Source: Tubulanus polymorphus (Eukaryota > Nemertea > Palaeonemertea > Tubulaniformes > Tubulanidae). Taken from it: a DNA stretch of 64,000 nucleotides. The notes under the pieces are model-generated. The model was given only the letters and a program-made list of their open reading frames with translations. It ran no database searches and was not told the DNA's origin. Location of the stretch: the NCBI RefSeq assembly GCF_964204645.1, contig NC_134025.1, forward strand, positions 6,267,001 to 6,331,000. Reading direction: 5' to 3'. The translations under genes were made by a program, and so were the position numbers. This document shows, piece by piece, positions 52,797-63,509 of this stretch. Numbering within the stretch: the first letter of the stretch is position 1; the number at the start of each line of letters is the position of its first letter.

Positions 52797-55700
52797 CTGA
52801 AAGTGTGAATAAGTGTTAATTTTCGATGTATTGCCGGGGTTGAAGGATGCACTAACTTGACTAACTAACCCTCTTCAGATTTAGCAAATATAGCAGCTCG
52901 AATGTCTTTATCTAAAGTTTCACAAACGCTGTTACTAGCGTAGTCCGGAAAGCGTCTTTTGAAATATCGCAGGCAATCAGCAGCTTCTTGAGTCCATTGC
53001 AACTCAAACAAACATCGTGCCAAACGGAAATGAGCTTTCAGATGATTTCTATCCATTCTGATAGCGATATAACAATCCCTCAATGCAGCATATAAATCAC
53101 CATCCCTATAAATACAGTAGACAATGAAACCAGTTTAGTCTAGTGGCACGTCCAACGAACACGACTGCCTTAGTAAATATCTTCAATTGCCTGGTTTGAT
53201 TCAGTGATAATTCATAAATGAAGTCATACATACCAGCCACGTTTCATGTAAGCAGCAGCTCTATTGCCGTGAAGTATTGCCGAGTCGGGTGCCAGTGCTA
53301 TGGCTTGGTTATATAAAATTATAGCTTGCGTATATTGCTGTTTCTCAAAAACCTGATTAGCCCGTTGTTTTATAGCTTCGACATGTGGTAATAAAGGTTT
53401 GGAATTCACCTTCCAGATGCTGTTCAGAGAAAGAGAGAGAGAGAAAGAGAAAAGATTACAACACATTTGTAATCATAAGAATTATTGAACCCATTCTAAC
53501 CCCCTCAGGAAACCGTGGAAGTCACCTTTTGCTTGAATTCTTGTTTTCTTCTTCGTGTTGTAAACTAGCGACAGCAGCTGTTAAACTCTTAGCCACACCA
53601 TTAGTTACACCATTCGTAGTTCCATTCATTGTCGTACCATTTCGATGACTGTAACCATTACCATTCTCTGTACATATACGGATTTAAGTCTCATGACTAA
53701 GGCATAAAAGACTGTAATTTACAATCAGGAATGATTAAGATGGGAAATTAACTTAATTTACCTCGAGATAAACCTTCTAAACTAGCTAGGTCGTATTTCA
53801 GTGGTAACAGACGTTTATTGATATCAAATAAATAAATCTGTTCTCCACCAAGATTCACTAACAATTCATTACCATCTGGACTAAATGTTACATAAGTTGA
53901 CGCTAATGTTCGATATCGCCTGCGATAATCCGTCTGTTTCTGGGGTAAATGACCTAAAATCAGGATAGATTAGCTGTATGGTATTATCTCCCAGTACCAG
54001 TATGTAAATGTCACAACACAAATTCTCTTCAAATAATATCCATTATTAATAATCTCCATTATTCTTAAACATGCAAACTTATCATGCTACAAATTTGCTA
54101 TAGGATCTGCCCTTGTCATGATAATCAATACCTGCGACGTAATAGTTCACAGCTTCATCGGGCAATTTGAAGTCATCGCAGTCAGAAAAAAATGCAATCA
54201 GGTTCTGACGCTCCCAAGGTGATCTGAAATGTTCAATATCCATTTTGAGTTTTCTACCAATACAGACCTAGACCTACTACTAAAAACAATATCGGGAATT
54301 TGTAAGACTTATACCTGTTACCATCATTAGGAAATTTCATACTTTTACATGACAACATACGTCTGTCATACAAGCGTATATAAGGATCGTTAGCTCCAAC
54401 TGCTAATTGTTCTGTACGCAATGGATTTATAGCTACACATTTAGCCTCGGCGTGTACACCCATATGAGCATTTAAATTCACCAGAACATTCTCTGGATTT
54501 GGACCACATGTCTCCGGGCACCGCAGATCAAACTGCCTGCAAATATTATTATCATTATTCTATCATCATTTTCATTATATAAAATTTATGTAGCGCTCAA
54601 TGTTAAATGGCCCTAAAGCGCTTGACATATACAAAAGATACACAGTAAAATAAAACATCCTACAAAACATTCAAAACATGGAAAATTCAGTTAAAATATA
54701 GAGAAACAGATGCCACACACTTTATCAAATGAATACCTAATAAATGACTCACTAGTCTATTATACATATTTACACTTACATGATGGTCCCATCTTCGGAT
54801 GCGCTCCAGAACATGAATGGAACATTAGGAGCTGTAGCCAGACGCTTCACTCTTCCGCCATGACATGAAAAAACTTGCGTTAGCTCTTTAGTCGAGACAT
54901 CGTGAACTAGTATTTTATTATCAGCTGCCCCACTGACTAGTATATTATCATTGGAATTCGGTAGAAACTGGAAGCGAAGAAAGCTTTTCAATTGAAAAAC
55001 CAAAATCTTTAGTCCAGCTTCCATTGGTGCCACGAAATAACTTACTTTGACTGAGAATATATTGCCTTGATGAACTGTAGGAATGGAAATAAGACGTTTA
55101 TGTCTGAATGGATCCCATATGATAACATTGACATCATCTGAACCACTTGCTAATAGTCTGAAAGAATTTTACAATTTGAAATTAATCTATATCCAGTCGA
55201 TGTTTTGGCACATGTACATTTCTTTAATAGGATAAATCATACAGTAGACTCCTTTATAAATTTTCGAATTTATTAACATCGACAAACAGTAGGGGCAGAA
55301 AAAGTTTTTATCATTCTACTAGTTTGAGTGGATTACAGAATGGACCGGTACTGCCATAGGCAGAGTCTTATGTAGTATCATTTGATCTCAGCATAGGCCT
55401 ATATATAACTTTGAGTTGGTTTATCATCAATTAATTTGATCAAAAGTAGTCAATCAAACTTACGTTCCCTTTTCGTTCCATTCCAAACAATTAACGCAGC
55501 CTTTATGACCCTACAAAGCAAGAGCGAAACTCTAAAAACACGTCCATTCATTACAAGAGAATGGGTTCTAATTCAACAACACTTACCTCAAGTTCGGCTT
55601 CGAGACCAATTCTTCGTACCAGGTCCGGTGTAACATGGTTATCCCTTTGAAATCCTATGCTCACAAAATCCTGCAAAATATTAACACATGTTATTCCATA

Positions 55701-55808
55701 TAAGATTCAAAATCCCACTACGATATGCACCTATCATACTATCAGGTTTTTTACTTTGCCAGACTTTCTTTCATCCAGGCGTTTGGTGATATTTGTGAAG
55801 AGTGTCAT
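52102..55808 (-). CDS. WDTC1: WDTC1: WD40 and TPR protein, predicted CUL4-DDB1 substrate receptor (14 coding exons)
   Basis: Coding exons in order: 55808-55755, 55670-55587, 55510-55464, 55157-55046, 54967-54780, 54536-54315, 54223-54132, 53953-53762, 53667-53526, 53419-53234, 53105-52870, 52796-52637, 52555-52363, 52284-52102. All phases agree and give 696 aa (human WDTC1 is about 677). The N-terminus MTLFTNITKRLDERK and GLEAELEGHKGCVNCLEWN match the family start. WD40 repeats lie at about 45-330, an Asn/Gly-rich linker at 330-378 and TPRs at about 385-510. A C-terminal WD repeat lies at 575-650, and the tail has NQRRMNADPLEVML and GYRITG. DDB1-type contact motifs are seen as FDLR and YDRR. 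In other animals WDTC1 (fly adipose) limits fat storage and serves as a CUL4-DDB1 receptor. Exon borders are from sequence only. Confidence 0.95.
52870..53667 (-). CDS. WDTC1: WDTC1 exons 9-11: Asn-rich linker and TPR repeats
   Basis: Exon 53667-53526 codes an Asn/Gly/Thr-rich linker (NGNGYSHRNGTTMNGTTNG). Exons 53419-53234 and 53105-52870 code the TPR helices: IKQRANQVFEKQQYTQAIIL, AILHGNRAAAYMKRGW-D, LRDCYIAIRMDRNHLKAHF, RLARCLFELQWTQEAADCL. The pattern fits three TPR units, as in human WDTC1. The linker is the least conserved part. Confidence 0.92.
53762..55808 (-). CDS. WDTC1: WDTC1 exons 1-8: N-terminal WD40 propeller
   Basis: Visible repeats: GCVNCLEWNEKG then LLASGSDDVNVIIWDPFRHK; FLPNSNDNILVSGAADNKI; VKRLATAPNVPFMFWSASED; AKCVAINPLRTEQLAVGAND then YIRLYDRRM; TYVTFSPDGNELLVNLGGEQ then IYLFDINKR. 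Junctions are phase-consistent, for example DGTI-M-QFDLRC across 54780/54536. Intron 5 contains a small palindromic repeat. Confidence 0.93.
54591..54624. repeat. Small palindromic repeat with AGCGCT ends
   Basis: AGCGCT occurs twice about 25 bp apart around AATGTTAAATGGCCCTAAAG, in intron 5 of WDTC1. Short inverted repeats of this kind are often part of dispersed elements; no larger border could be fixed. Confidence 0.35.
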
Positions 55809-55901
55809 TTCTCCTGTATCGATCGGTAAGTAATGTGAATGAAGATAGCTTTCTCAAAAACATGCGGCGTCAGGGGAAGCTCAGGTCGTCACATCATTCC
55901 A
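55809..55901 (-). other. WDTC1: Probable WDTC1 5' UTR part of the first coding exon
   Basis: Reading on the minus strand, TTCTATTTTAG (ending at 55902) is a good acceptor, followed by 93 nt up to the start codon at 55808. The start has A at -3 (AGAAATGAC). This suggests an upstream non-coding first exon, listed at 56931-57060. Confidence 0.4.
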
Positions 55902-55987
55902 CTAAAATAGAACATTACTGAGAGGCACCACTTAATAATACATTTACAGTACACCACCACCACAACAACAGTAAATTGAAGTATGAA

Positions 55988-56707
55988 TGCAAAAACCGTA
56001 AAGTTTCCCAAGTCTCCATTTCTACCTTACGCATGCGCATTAGTCAGTGCTGTGAATTGCTCGAGAAATCGGCACATTGCGCATGCGGCACTACATGTGA
56101 ACTTTAATGACTAATAGTCGCTGTAGTTTCCATTAGGTTCGAATCCCGTAAAAATATTGATCTTATTTACGCTGTTCATCCTAAAAGTGGCGCTATCAGG
56201 TTCGAAACCAAAAAATTACTGATCGTATTTCAAGCGTTACGACATGAACTTTGATGATCAAAGTGTCGCTGGGTTATTGTTTGCCGAGTAAAAAAGTTAC
56301 AGCATCCCGAATATGAAATAATGAACTCTGATAGCCCCAGGATTTACTTTTAAGTGCTATTAGGTTCGAATCCCAAATGTGTAGTAGAAAATACATTCAT
56401 CCTGTTTAATATACCAATATATATCTTAGATTTTCAGCTTATGGCAAGACCACTTGAACACCTGTCATCCCCGAAAATACAATGATCCTCTTAAGTGACC
56501 AAACAAACTGCACCTTCCCGCTGCGCAAAAGTTCACGCAGGTTCATTCCGTTATAGTTTCAGCGTTCTGACATGACCCAGTTTAGGAAAAAATACAAATG
56601 TAGCGACGCATGCGCACGCGACCAATTTCTGGACTTAAAGGATTTCCCCAACACTTACCAATGCGCATGCGTTATAAACTGAGACTTGGGAAACTACGGT
56701 TTTTGCA
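55988..56707. mobile_element. 720-bp inverted-repeat transposon with target-site duplication
   Basis: The ends TGCAAAAACCGTA and TACGGTTTTTGCA are exact inverse repeats. Similarity extends inward through GTTTCCCAAGTCTC and GCATGCGCATT. GTATGAA stands directly outside both ends (55981-55987 and 56708-56714), a 7-bp duplication; 8 bp is possible if the ends shift by one. The inside has further GCATGCGC palindromes but no transposase. It is a non-autonomous DNA element, perhaps hAT-like from the duplication length. Confidence 0.85.
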
Positions 56708-56930
56708 GTATGAATGGCATTAGCTGGCATAGAATATAGCAACTGCCTTTTAAAATTCTATAGGCCTATATGGAAAGAATGGACGATGATTCAACTGACA
56801 ATGCGAATTATACATATTTGTTGAAATGAATGGAAAAGAAATGCAATGATTGAAAAGACATGCAATGATTACACTGCCTCACAGTGCCTGAGACTGCCTG
56901 ACGTGACGGCACATGTATCGTATGGCATAC

Positions 56931-57060
56931 CTCGCGTCGTAGTTTGTATACGAGGAGACGATGTATGGGTTCCTCTTGTTTGGGGACTACTTCTCGCCGT
57001 CTCGTAATGACAGCAGAAAAGAAAACACAAAAAAATCTCAGCAGAATAAAAATATTTTGA
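56931..57060 (-). other. WDTC1: Possible non-coding first exon of WDTC1
   Basis: On the minus strand, moderately GC-rich sequence ends in CGCGAG|GTATGC, a usable donor at 56931. Joined to the acceptor at 55902 it would give a spliced 5' UTR. The exon start is not visible. The inference rests on splice motifs and position. Confidence 0.25.
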
Positions 57061-57099
57061 TGCAGCTAGCGCCCCCTCTTTTCTGGTCCACAATTCAAT

Positions 57100-58645
57100 A
57101 TTTATGACGAAATAAAATCACGGATAAAGGTGTCTGATCACGGCCCCGGACGCAGCCGCGGCCCGGCCCAAATTTCAACGTGCAGTTAATTGTACCGGTA
57201 TTTAAATCTAGTGATTGTGAGATTAGTCTTTAAAACGATTTGATTGTAAATGGACTGTGTCACTAAACCTAAAACCGTTAGTGAGGTTTTAGGTTAATGA
57301 CATGCACCAGTGATGACCCCCTGGAAATAAAACATCTACGCCGGCATTGGCCGCTATTCATCAGAACCATTTTAACATTTCAATTGTCGCGAACTATTTT
57401 CTGGTTTTGGATAATTTTCATGGGTATTAAAATGGTTTAGTGACTTACTTATACATATGATATGTTTTTTTTAATCTTAGAATAGGGATTGTCCCGTTAT
57501 TTATTTATTTGGTTTGTAAATTCTGTTTGATTTTTCGATTGAGTGTCCCTTACAGACCCACCACACCTGCCGGGAGCGAAACAGGGAGTTTGATTTTGAA
57601 ATCGGAAATCGAAGTACAGATATAGTTGTGTGATGGGCGGTCGAGTTAACAGAATATTTTTAAATCGAAGTACATAATTGGAAATTCGATTCCGGTTCTT
57701 CCAAACAATCTTCCATTCAGTCTGAAATAAGATTTTTTACTGGTTTGATATCATTAATATTGCTTCTTATGGTTAAAAAAGATTTTAATGCAGGCTTAAA
57801 CTGCAAATAACCCTTTTCAACCTCTATGAAAATAGGAAATACAACTTCAAGAGATACTTAGATATTTCAAAATCAATAAATATTACGATTTCTTTTACGC
57901 GCGGTTAAGATATGCGGTCCTTGGTTTCACATAGTCACTGTTCTCAATTGTTGCATTCAAAACTTCCAAGAATCGCCAACAAATATCTGCATTTCATTTC
58001 CTTTAAAATGGTGTATAAATTAAGTTCATCGAGCAAGGGACTGCAGAACTATATGATATTCAATCTAAACTTATTTTTTTTAAATGAGCGCAAATTATTG
58101 CAACAATGGGACCTCGAGGGACCGCCACAAAATGGCGCCTAGAAACTGGAAACGTTCTTTATTAGTCTGTCCGCAGGTTGAAGTCCAATGACTTTGAGCG
58201 TTCAGCCGCTACAATGTGATCCGCTAAAAGTCAGCCAGAGGACAACATAACCTACCCATGGGTATATATTACTCAAATTTACCAAGAGTGATTAGATATA
58301 GTGTTGCGCCAATCCCTTCAGTCAATCTCTAGATCAGTTGAAGTTTATATTTGCCTGCGCCTCATCGCCAGAAATTAAAACTGATCTACGCGTCTTCGAA
58401 TAAAACTTTCCGACGGAAATGACATATTTTTGATTTTTTTTTAATTGTAATCCTAGTATTATTTCTGAGTGACACGCGCGGGCTGACTTTTAAAACCACT
58501 GATTATTAATCTCAATTTTCAAGTTTTCAACTTTTTCTTATGACGTCGTCGGCCGCACCCCGAAACTTTAGCTACCTCATTATGATAATATTTATTGATG
58601 ACTTCGCGATAAGTTGGCCACGCCACGCGCGGGATTTCACGTACG
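57100..58645. other. Intergenic region between WDTC1 and the receptor gene
   Basis: No coding exon is recognised. Around 57136-57176 GATCACGGCCC and GGCCCGGCCCAAATTT resemble one end of the 'GATCAC' MITE family. The rest is AT-rich. It would contain the start region of WDTC1 on one side and upstream control sequence of the receptor on the other. Confidence 0.5.
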
Positions 58646-58655
58646 TATATAAAAG
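58646..58655 (+). promoter_or_regulatory. TATA box of the receptor gene
   Basis: TATATAAAAG lies 58 nt before the ATG at 58714, so transcription would start about 58675-58685 with a short 5' UTR. A CRE-like TGACGTCG is at about 58541. A strong TATA box suggests a regulated, tissue-specific gene; that is inference. Confidence 0.65.
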
Positions 58656-58713
58656 CGACGCTCTCTTTCTGCCGCAGGTCCATTTTTCTGTTTTCGAACA
58701 CAGTCAAGACAAA

Positions 58714-58816
58714 ATGATCGCCATGTTTCGTAGCCGGAGGAAACGTTCACGGAATAAACCGAACACGTTGACCAGCTCAAATCGATTAAAATTTCTGCTG
58801 AATTTGGCCGTTTTAT
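58714..58816 (+). CDS. Receptor exon 1: signal-type leader
   Basis: Codes MIAMFRSRRKRSR and on to LKFLLNLAVL, ending at donor T|GTAAGT (58817). The start is chosen because it lies just downstream of the TATA box, has AAA before ATG, and its phase-1 end restores the frame of the large exon. The hydrophobic stretch is short and the basic region long, so signal peptide prediction is not certain. Confidence 0.6.
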
Positions 58817-61800
58817 GTAAGTACACATATTTACGCAATTTCTTCGTAAATGAAAAAAATTGAAAAACAGAACAGGATCTGTGGAAAACTGCATGTATTA
58901 AGTCACTTTTCGGTAAATCTGAGTTATGTCCATGCAAGGTAAAGTTGTCGTATGTTTTGTGCATGGCTAGCAACAACATTGTTACTACTTCGTGTATTCA
59001 GCAGTGTACGTTAGGGTCCAGTTCCACAGTTCCGAGTTGAGATTTAACTCTGAGTTAAATCACTGAAAATGAACTGACTTTAACTCAGAGTTAACTCTAA
59101 CTCACAACTGTGGAACTGGGTCGTGTTGTTCAAAAGATGTGTAGAGCTAATCTGTGGATATATTCCATAGTGACAATTGAAATAGCATTGTTATTAAGGT
59201 CCACCAGATATAATTATAACCAACTTTTGATCCACCGGTACCGGCGCCATAATATGTTAACGTGAGCTACCATACAAAATACAAACTTTCATTCAATATT
59301 TCGTTAAATAGGGCGGCCACTAACCTGGAAATCAGTTCAGAAGTCAGGGAATCTTCTTTTCTTTAAAAAAATCAGGGAATGGTGGGGCTATTTTGTATAG
59401 AAAAAAGCTTAGAATAAGTCAAAAATCAGGAAAATATGTTGAGATCGCCAGATCGCGCGTAAAATCCAACAATTGCCGTCTATGTCTTACGTATTTGACT
59501 GTGTTAATTGATTGGATTTTTAGCAGATCAAGTCGGGGAAAACAGGATAAACGTACGATACTATATTTCGTCCACCTTCAATTACTAAGACATATCTTTA
59601 TTGCAACATCATTTTTGAAATGACTCCCGTGACTTTTCAGGTGTGGCCTGTATTCGGTACTGACGTAAATTTCAGGTTTGGTTGCATGGAAATTTTGAAA
59701 TGAATATGACATTTGAATATCAAATTTCACGGTTCTTAAAAAAATGTCTGAATAGGTCTGCACCTTGGGACTCATCTGCTATCAATGAATGTTTAAGGCC
59801 CATATATGCAATGTTTTGTAAGGCAATCTGATTGAAATATCTAAATCGAGGTATTCACGGAAAATTAGTTTCGAGCACCGGTCGGTTATTAGACATTTTA
59901 TTTCCAAAAACGAACACCAGGCATTTGATCTGCAAACTTAAGAAAAGCGATCATCACGAGACATCTTTGTTCAGAGCCTCATCTAATGAACTACAACACC
60001 AAACATTAGATATCGTTATCAGCAACCTTCGTCTTGGGTGAAGCACTGTGTGGACGGTCAGTTTTTGAACGTGTACTGAAAAAATATCTGGTGTTTGTTG
60101 TTCATTTTTCAATTGAAAATATCTGAGGTGAAAGCAAACCATATACAACGAGAATCCCCAATATACCATTTGACATTGGAATGAATATGGATGGCAAATG
60201 CGAGAAATATAGAAATAATCATTCCCATTTTCTTCAGGTCGAGGCATTCTCGAGGGAAGCGCTGATGGAGTCGTTACACCGATCGGCGCCTTTCGGCGAC
60301 AGCGTAGCGAACTGTACGAGCGTCCGACGATCGAACTCGACCGAGACGGAATCGGCGTCGCCGTGTGTCACGGCAGATTCACCGCGTGCAACAAGGACAG
60401 TTGCGCGTGCACCATTTTGGGTAATTGCTGCGACCACAGATTCGTTACGTGCGCAAAGAATGACAGCGCAACCGCTCGTAGGCGGGCTCTCTTAGAAAAA
60501 CAGCTCGCCAGTGTCGGGTGTATCGAGGTGCCGACGAACGACGGCTTTTCGGAACGATTTTTCGCGATCGACCGATGTCCCGACGGTTACGACGACGATT
60601 CGCACATTCGACGAAGTTGCGAGTCCCGACCGCAGGCGGCAAGCGTCCTCTCGGAGATGCCCGTCTACAGAACGGATTGGTTGCCATTTAAGAATATGTA
60701 TTGTGCCATGTGCCACGGTTTCAACGTCACCGAGTTCTGGCCCTCCACAGTGAAACTACGGTGTTCTCACAGTAATTCGACGATGACCGAGATCGACGAG
60801 GTCGTCGCCGGTATGCGCAGGACAGAGGCCGACCCGCAGAAGCGTCTGCCGCAGCATTGTCAGTTTACGTACATTCCGCACCCGTCGCATCAGCTACGAT
60901 TGCAGTCGTGCTCGAAGAAGTTACCATTCGAGGAGAGCGCCTGTCCTCGGACAGCGGCATATTCGATCGTAAGAACTCGGTGTAAGCAGATATACGACCC
61001 GATATCTGCCGTTATCGACGGCCAGCTCAGCCATTTCCGTAACTCGTACTGTTTGAGATGTCAGCTTCCCGATTTGGTGGAGAACGCGTTCATCTGTATA
61101 GCCGAACCGTACGCAAGGAAAACGTACGGCTTGAATATTCTGCTCGATTTCAGCCTGCTGAACGGCGTGACGTTTCGCGCAACCGGCGCATCGCGTATTT
61201 CGCTGTTCCCGGTCGAGTTGGCGTGTACGAAAAACGGTAAACTGTTCGATAAGGATACGTATACGTGTCTAGAAGAGGGATGCTTGCAGGGGTATAGCAG
61301 AGTCGATGGCTGTGACCTATGCAGGCTCGATTTCGACGAATGGCCGAAAATCAACGCGCGCATCAAATTCAAACTATTCATCGAATTCACCGAAATTCAA
61401 AAGCAAGCTATGATTCTTTATCAATATGATTTGGGTTATTGGTATCGAGACGAATGCGATTTCAGTTTGGAAGGACTAGGAATCGTCAAACTAGGCGGGA
61501 TAGAGACAGTTTCCGAGAACGCCTACAGAATACGCTTCGAATTCGTGGCGGTGGTCGATGATGAAATGCGCGACGCGGCCGATAGGTCCCTGGCGGCGAT
61601 CGAGCTCGTCATCGCCCGCTACAAATCCAAGATCGACTGCCTCTTCGGAACGGACGGTAGCGTCGTCACCGTTTCCGAATACGATTTTAACATGACAAGT
61701 TCGACCGAGAATACCGCTTGCGTCGACGAGAATGAAGGTGGTGGTGTCACTGAATCTCCTGCCGACTCCCCGACACAAGCCTCGAAAGATGTTGGTGATG

Positions 61801-62843
61801 ATGATGGTGGTGATGATGTTGGTGATGATTCTAACGTCGACCGAAGATTCGCATCTTACCGCATATTTCAAATCACTTCAGTCGGTGAAAATAAAACCGT
61901 AAAAACTAGCAGGTGTTCGACTAGAAAGACCGATTGCGTTCGAACCCATTCCCCGGGACGCGGTGTCGTCTGCCGCCCGGCGTCCAAACGTCTGCTTTCG
62001 ATCGGCGCACTATTCGGCGATCGCGATTTTGTGATAACGTTCGCCTGGAGTTGCCTGTCTATCGTCGGTCTAGTCACTACGATTGTCGTCTATTTCACGT
62101 TCCCTTCGCTTCTCACGTTCCCCGGCAAACTGATCATCAACTTTTGCTTCGGTCTTGCGACGGCGCAAGCTCTGCATGTGTCGACGTTCGCCTTGAGCGA
62201 CGACAGGTCATTGTGCGTGGCTATGGCCGTCTTGAAGCACTACGTCTGGTTGGTGGTATTCTCCTCGATGACGGCCATATCTCTGCGCATGGCGCTTGCT
62301 TTTTCGACCGTTCGTAGATTGACCGACTCGACGAAGGTTCTCATTTTCTATCTCTTGTCGACGTGGTTTCTCCCTATTCTGATCGTAGGGCCTTGTGTCC
62401 TGCTCGATTCGACGCGAGTCACCCGCTTCTTTCGTGCCGTCTACGGCAGCCCGCAAACCTGTTGGTTTAAACGCAACGACTTTCTCATGTTCGCCTTCGT
62501 ACTGCCGGCCGGTGTTCTCGATTTGGTCGGTTTCGTGTCGTTTCTGGTTACGGTATATCGTATCCGACGCTCGATGATCACATCGTCCGATACGGTGAAG
62601 TCAAACTGCCAAAGAACGACGGCGGTTATATTCTATCGAATGGCGTTGGTGACCGGAGTGACTTGGATTGTCGGCTTCGTGGCGTCGTTCGTCGACAACA
62701 GCTTTCTCTGGTACGCGTTCAACGTACTCAATTCCTCGCAAGGGTTTCTCGTCTTTTTGGCTTTCGTCGTCAACGAGAGAATGTATGCTTTGTTCAAGTA
62801 TAAGTTCAAAATCGGCAATTGTCGTTCGTGCTTTTGCAAGTAG
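58714..62843 (+). CDS. Family B (adhesion/methuselah-like) seven-transmembrane receptor, two exons
   Basis: Predicted cell-surface receptor of 902 aa. Exons 58714-58816 and 60238-62843 join in phase 1 (T|GT gives Cys35). Residues 1-36 are a basic leader with hydrophobic LLNLAVL, likely signal peptide or anchor. The ectodomain (36-630) is Cys-rich (CACTILGNCCDH, NMYCAMCHG, RNSYCLRC) with an acidic Gly/Asp run (DDGGDDVGDD, about 552-566). Seven TM segments run from about 632 to 880. Family B marks include CVAMAVLKHYVWLVVFSS, SPQTCWF and FAFVLPAG. TM6-7 read GVTWIVGFVAS and LWYAFNVLNSSQGFLVF. No GPS/GAIN cleavage motif precedes TM1. The type resembles the expanded orphan receptors of marine invertebrates; the ligand is unknown. 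Confidence 0.85.
59014..59123. mobile_element. Short palindromic MITE in the receptor intron
   Basis: Ends GGTCCAGTTCCACAGTT and AACTGTGGAACTGGGTC are reverse complements, and the inner AACTCTGAGTTAAA / TTTAACTCAGAGTT also mirror each other, so the whole 110 bp folds on itself. A partial relative (CCAGTTGTGTGGAACTGGGTCC) is near 39967. Confidence 0.75.
59885..60136. repeat. Degenerate CACCAG repeat, copies upstream of receptor exon 2
   Basis: Contains GAACACCAGGCATTTGATCTGC, GAACTACAACACCAAACATTAG and, inverted, CTGGTGTTTGTTGTTCATTT with TTTTCAATTGAAAAT. The same units occur at 62950-63360 downstream of the exon. Confidence 0.6.
60238..62843 (+). CDS. Receptor exon 2: Cys-rich ectodomain and 7TM domain
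   Basis: Acceptor TTTTCTTCAG ends at 60237. The exon starts with GT to complete Cys35 and runs 2606 nt without introns to TAG 62841-62843. It is richer in CpG and GC than its surroundings. Early motifs GRFTACNKDSCACTILGNCC and later EEGCLQGYSRVDGCDLCRLD are Cys clusters. A coding start at GTG 60363 is not needed once exon 1 is joined. Many reverse-strand open frames over this exon are shadows of its base composition. Confidence 0.9.
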
Positions 62844-62949
62844 TGTATAGTTCCGAGATTCGCCTGGGTCTTTATCGTTCGACAATCAATCCGTCTCTCA
62901 GATATTAGACAAATTTTTCATTTCTCTATCGATTTTGGATTTTCAAGCT

Positions 62950-63360
62950 TCATCTGAGGTATTCTGAATGGATGAGAACACCAGGTATTTTATCTGCACA
63001 CTTTAGAGAGAAGTAATCACCCACACTTCACATGTCGTGTTTATCGTGAGACACTTTTGATTGCAAGATGCACCACAAGCATCAGACATTAAACATTTTA
63101 CCAGCACACTTTCGTCCACAATTCACATGCGTTCAGTACTTCATCTGAGACTCATTAAACTGAAAATGAACTACAAACACCAGACATAAGACATTTCATC
63201 AGCACACTTTCAAAAAGGTGATAGTCCAAACTTCACATGTGTTCATCTGAGACTGTTTCAATTGAAAATGAACTACAAACACAGATTCAAAATTCTTTTC
63301 GGGCTCTCACAAAATAGATTTTGAACACCAGGCATTTGACATTCTATCGTCAAGCCTTCA
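62950..63360. repeat. Degenerate tandem repeat with CACCAGACATTAGACATTT-type units
   Basis: At least four units about 80-150 bp apart (near 62974, 63074, 63172 and 63325). Each has the pattern AACACCAG-CATT-ACATTT-ATC-GCACACTTT, and units are joined by ACTTCACATG and CATCTGAGACT stretches. It relates to the copies upstream of receptor exon 2. Confidence 0.7.
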
Positions 63361-63502
63361 CATGACGTGCAGAATTTTCACTAATGCATCTATGAAGGTG
63401 GTTCCAATCTCAAATGGTTTTTTATCAGACATTTTCGGTATTTGCTTGTTTAATACGCTAACGAGGGACCTAAAAAGGCTTACTGTAACTTAATATCTGG
63501 AA

Positions 63503-63508
63503 AATAAA
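63503..63508 (+). terminator. Candidate polyadenylation signal of the receptor gene
   Basis: AATAAA, 660 nt after the receptor stop codon. It is the first clear signal on this strand after the repeat block and would place the repeat in the 3' UTR. Confidence 0.4.
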
Positions 63509-63509
63509 T

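Noticed and set aside
61491-61871. 126-aa minus-strand frame over the receptor
   Set aside because: It is a shadow of the GC-rich coding exon on the plus strand; the plus-strand frame carries the family motifs.
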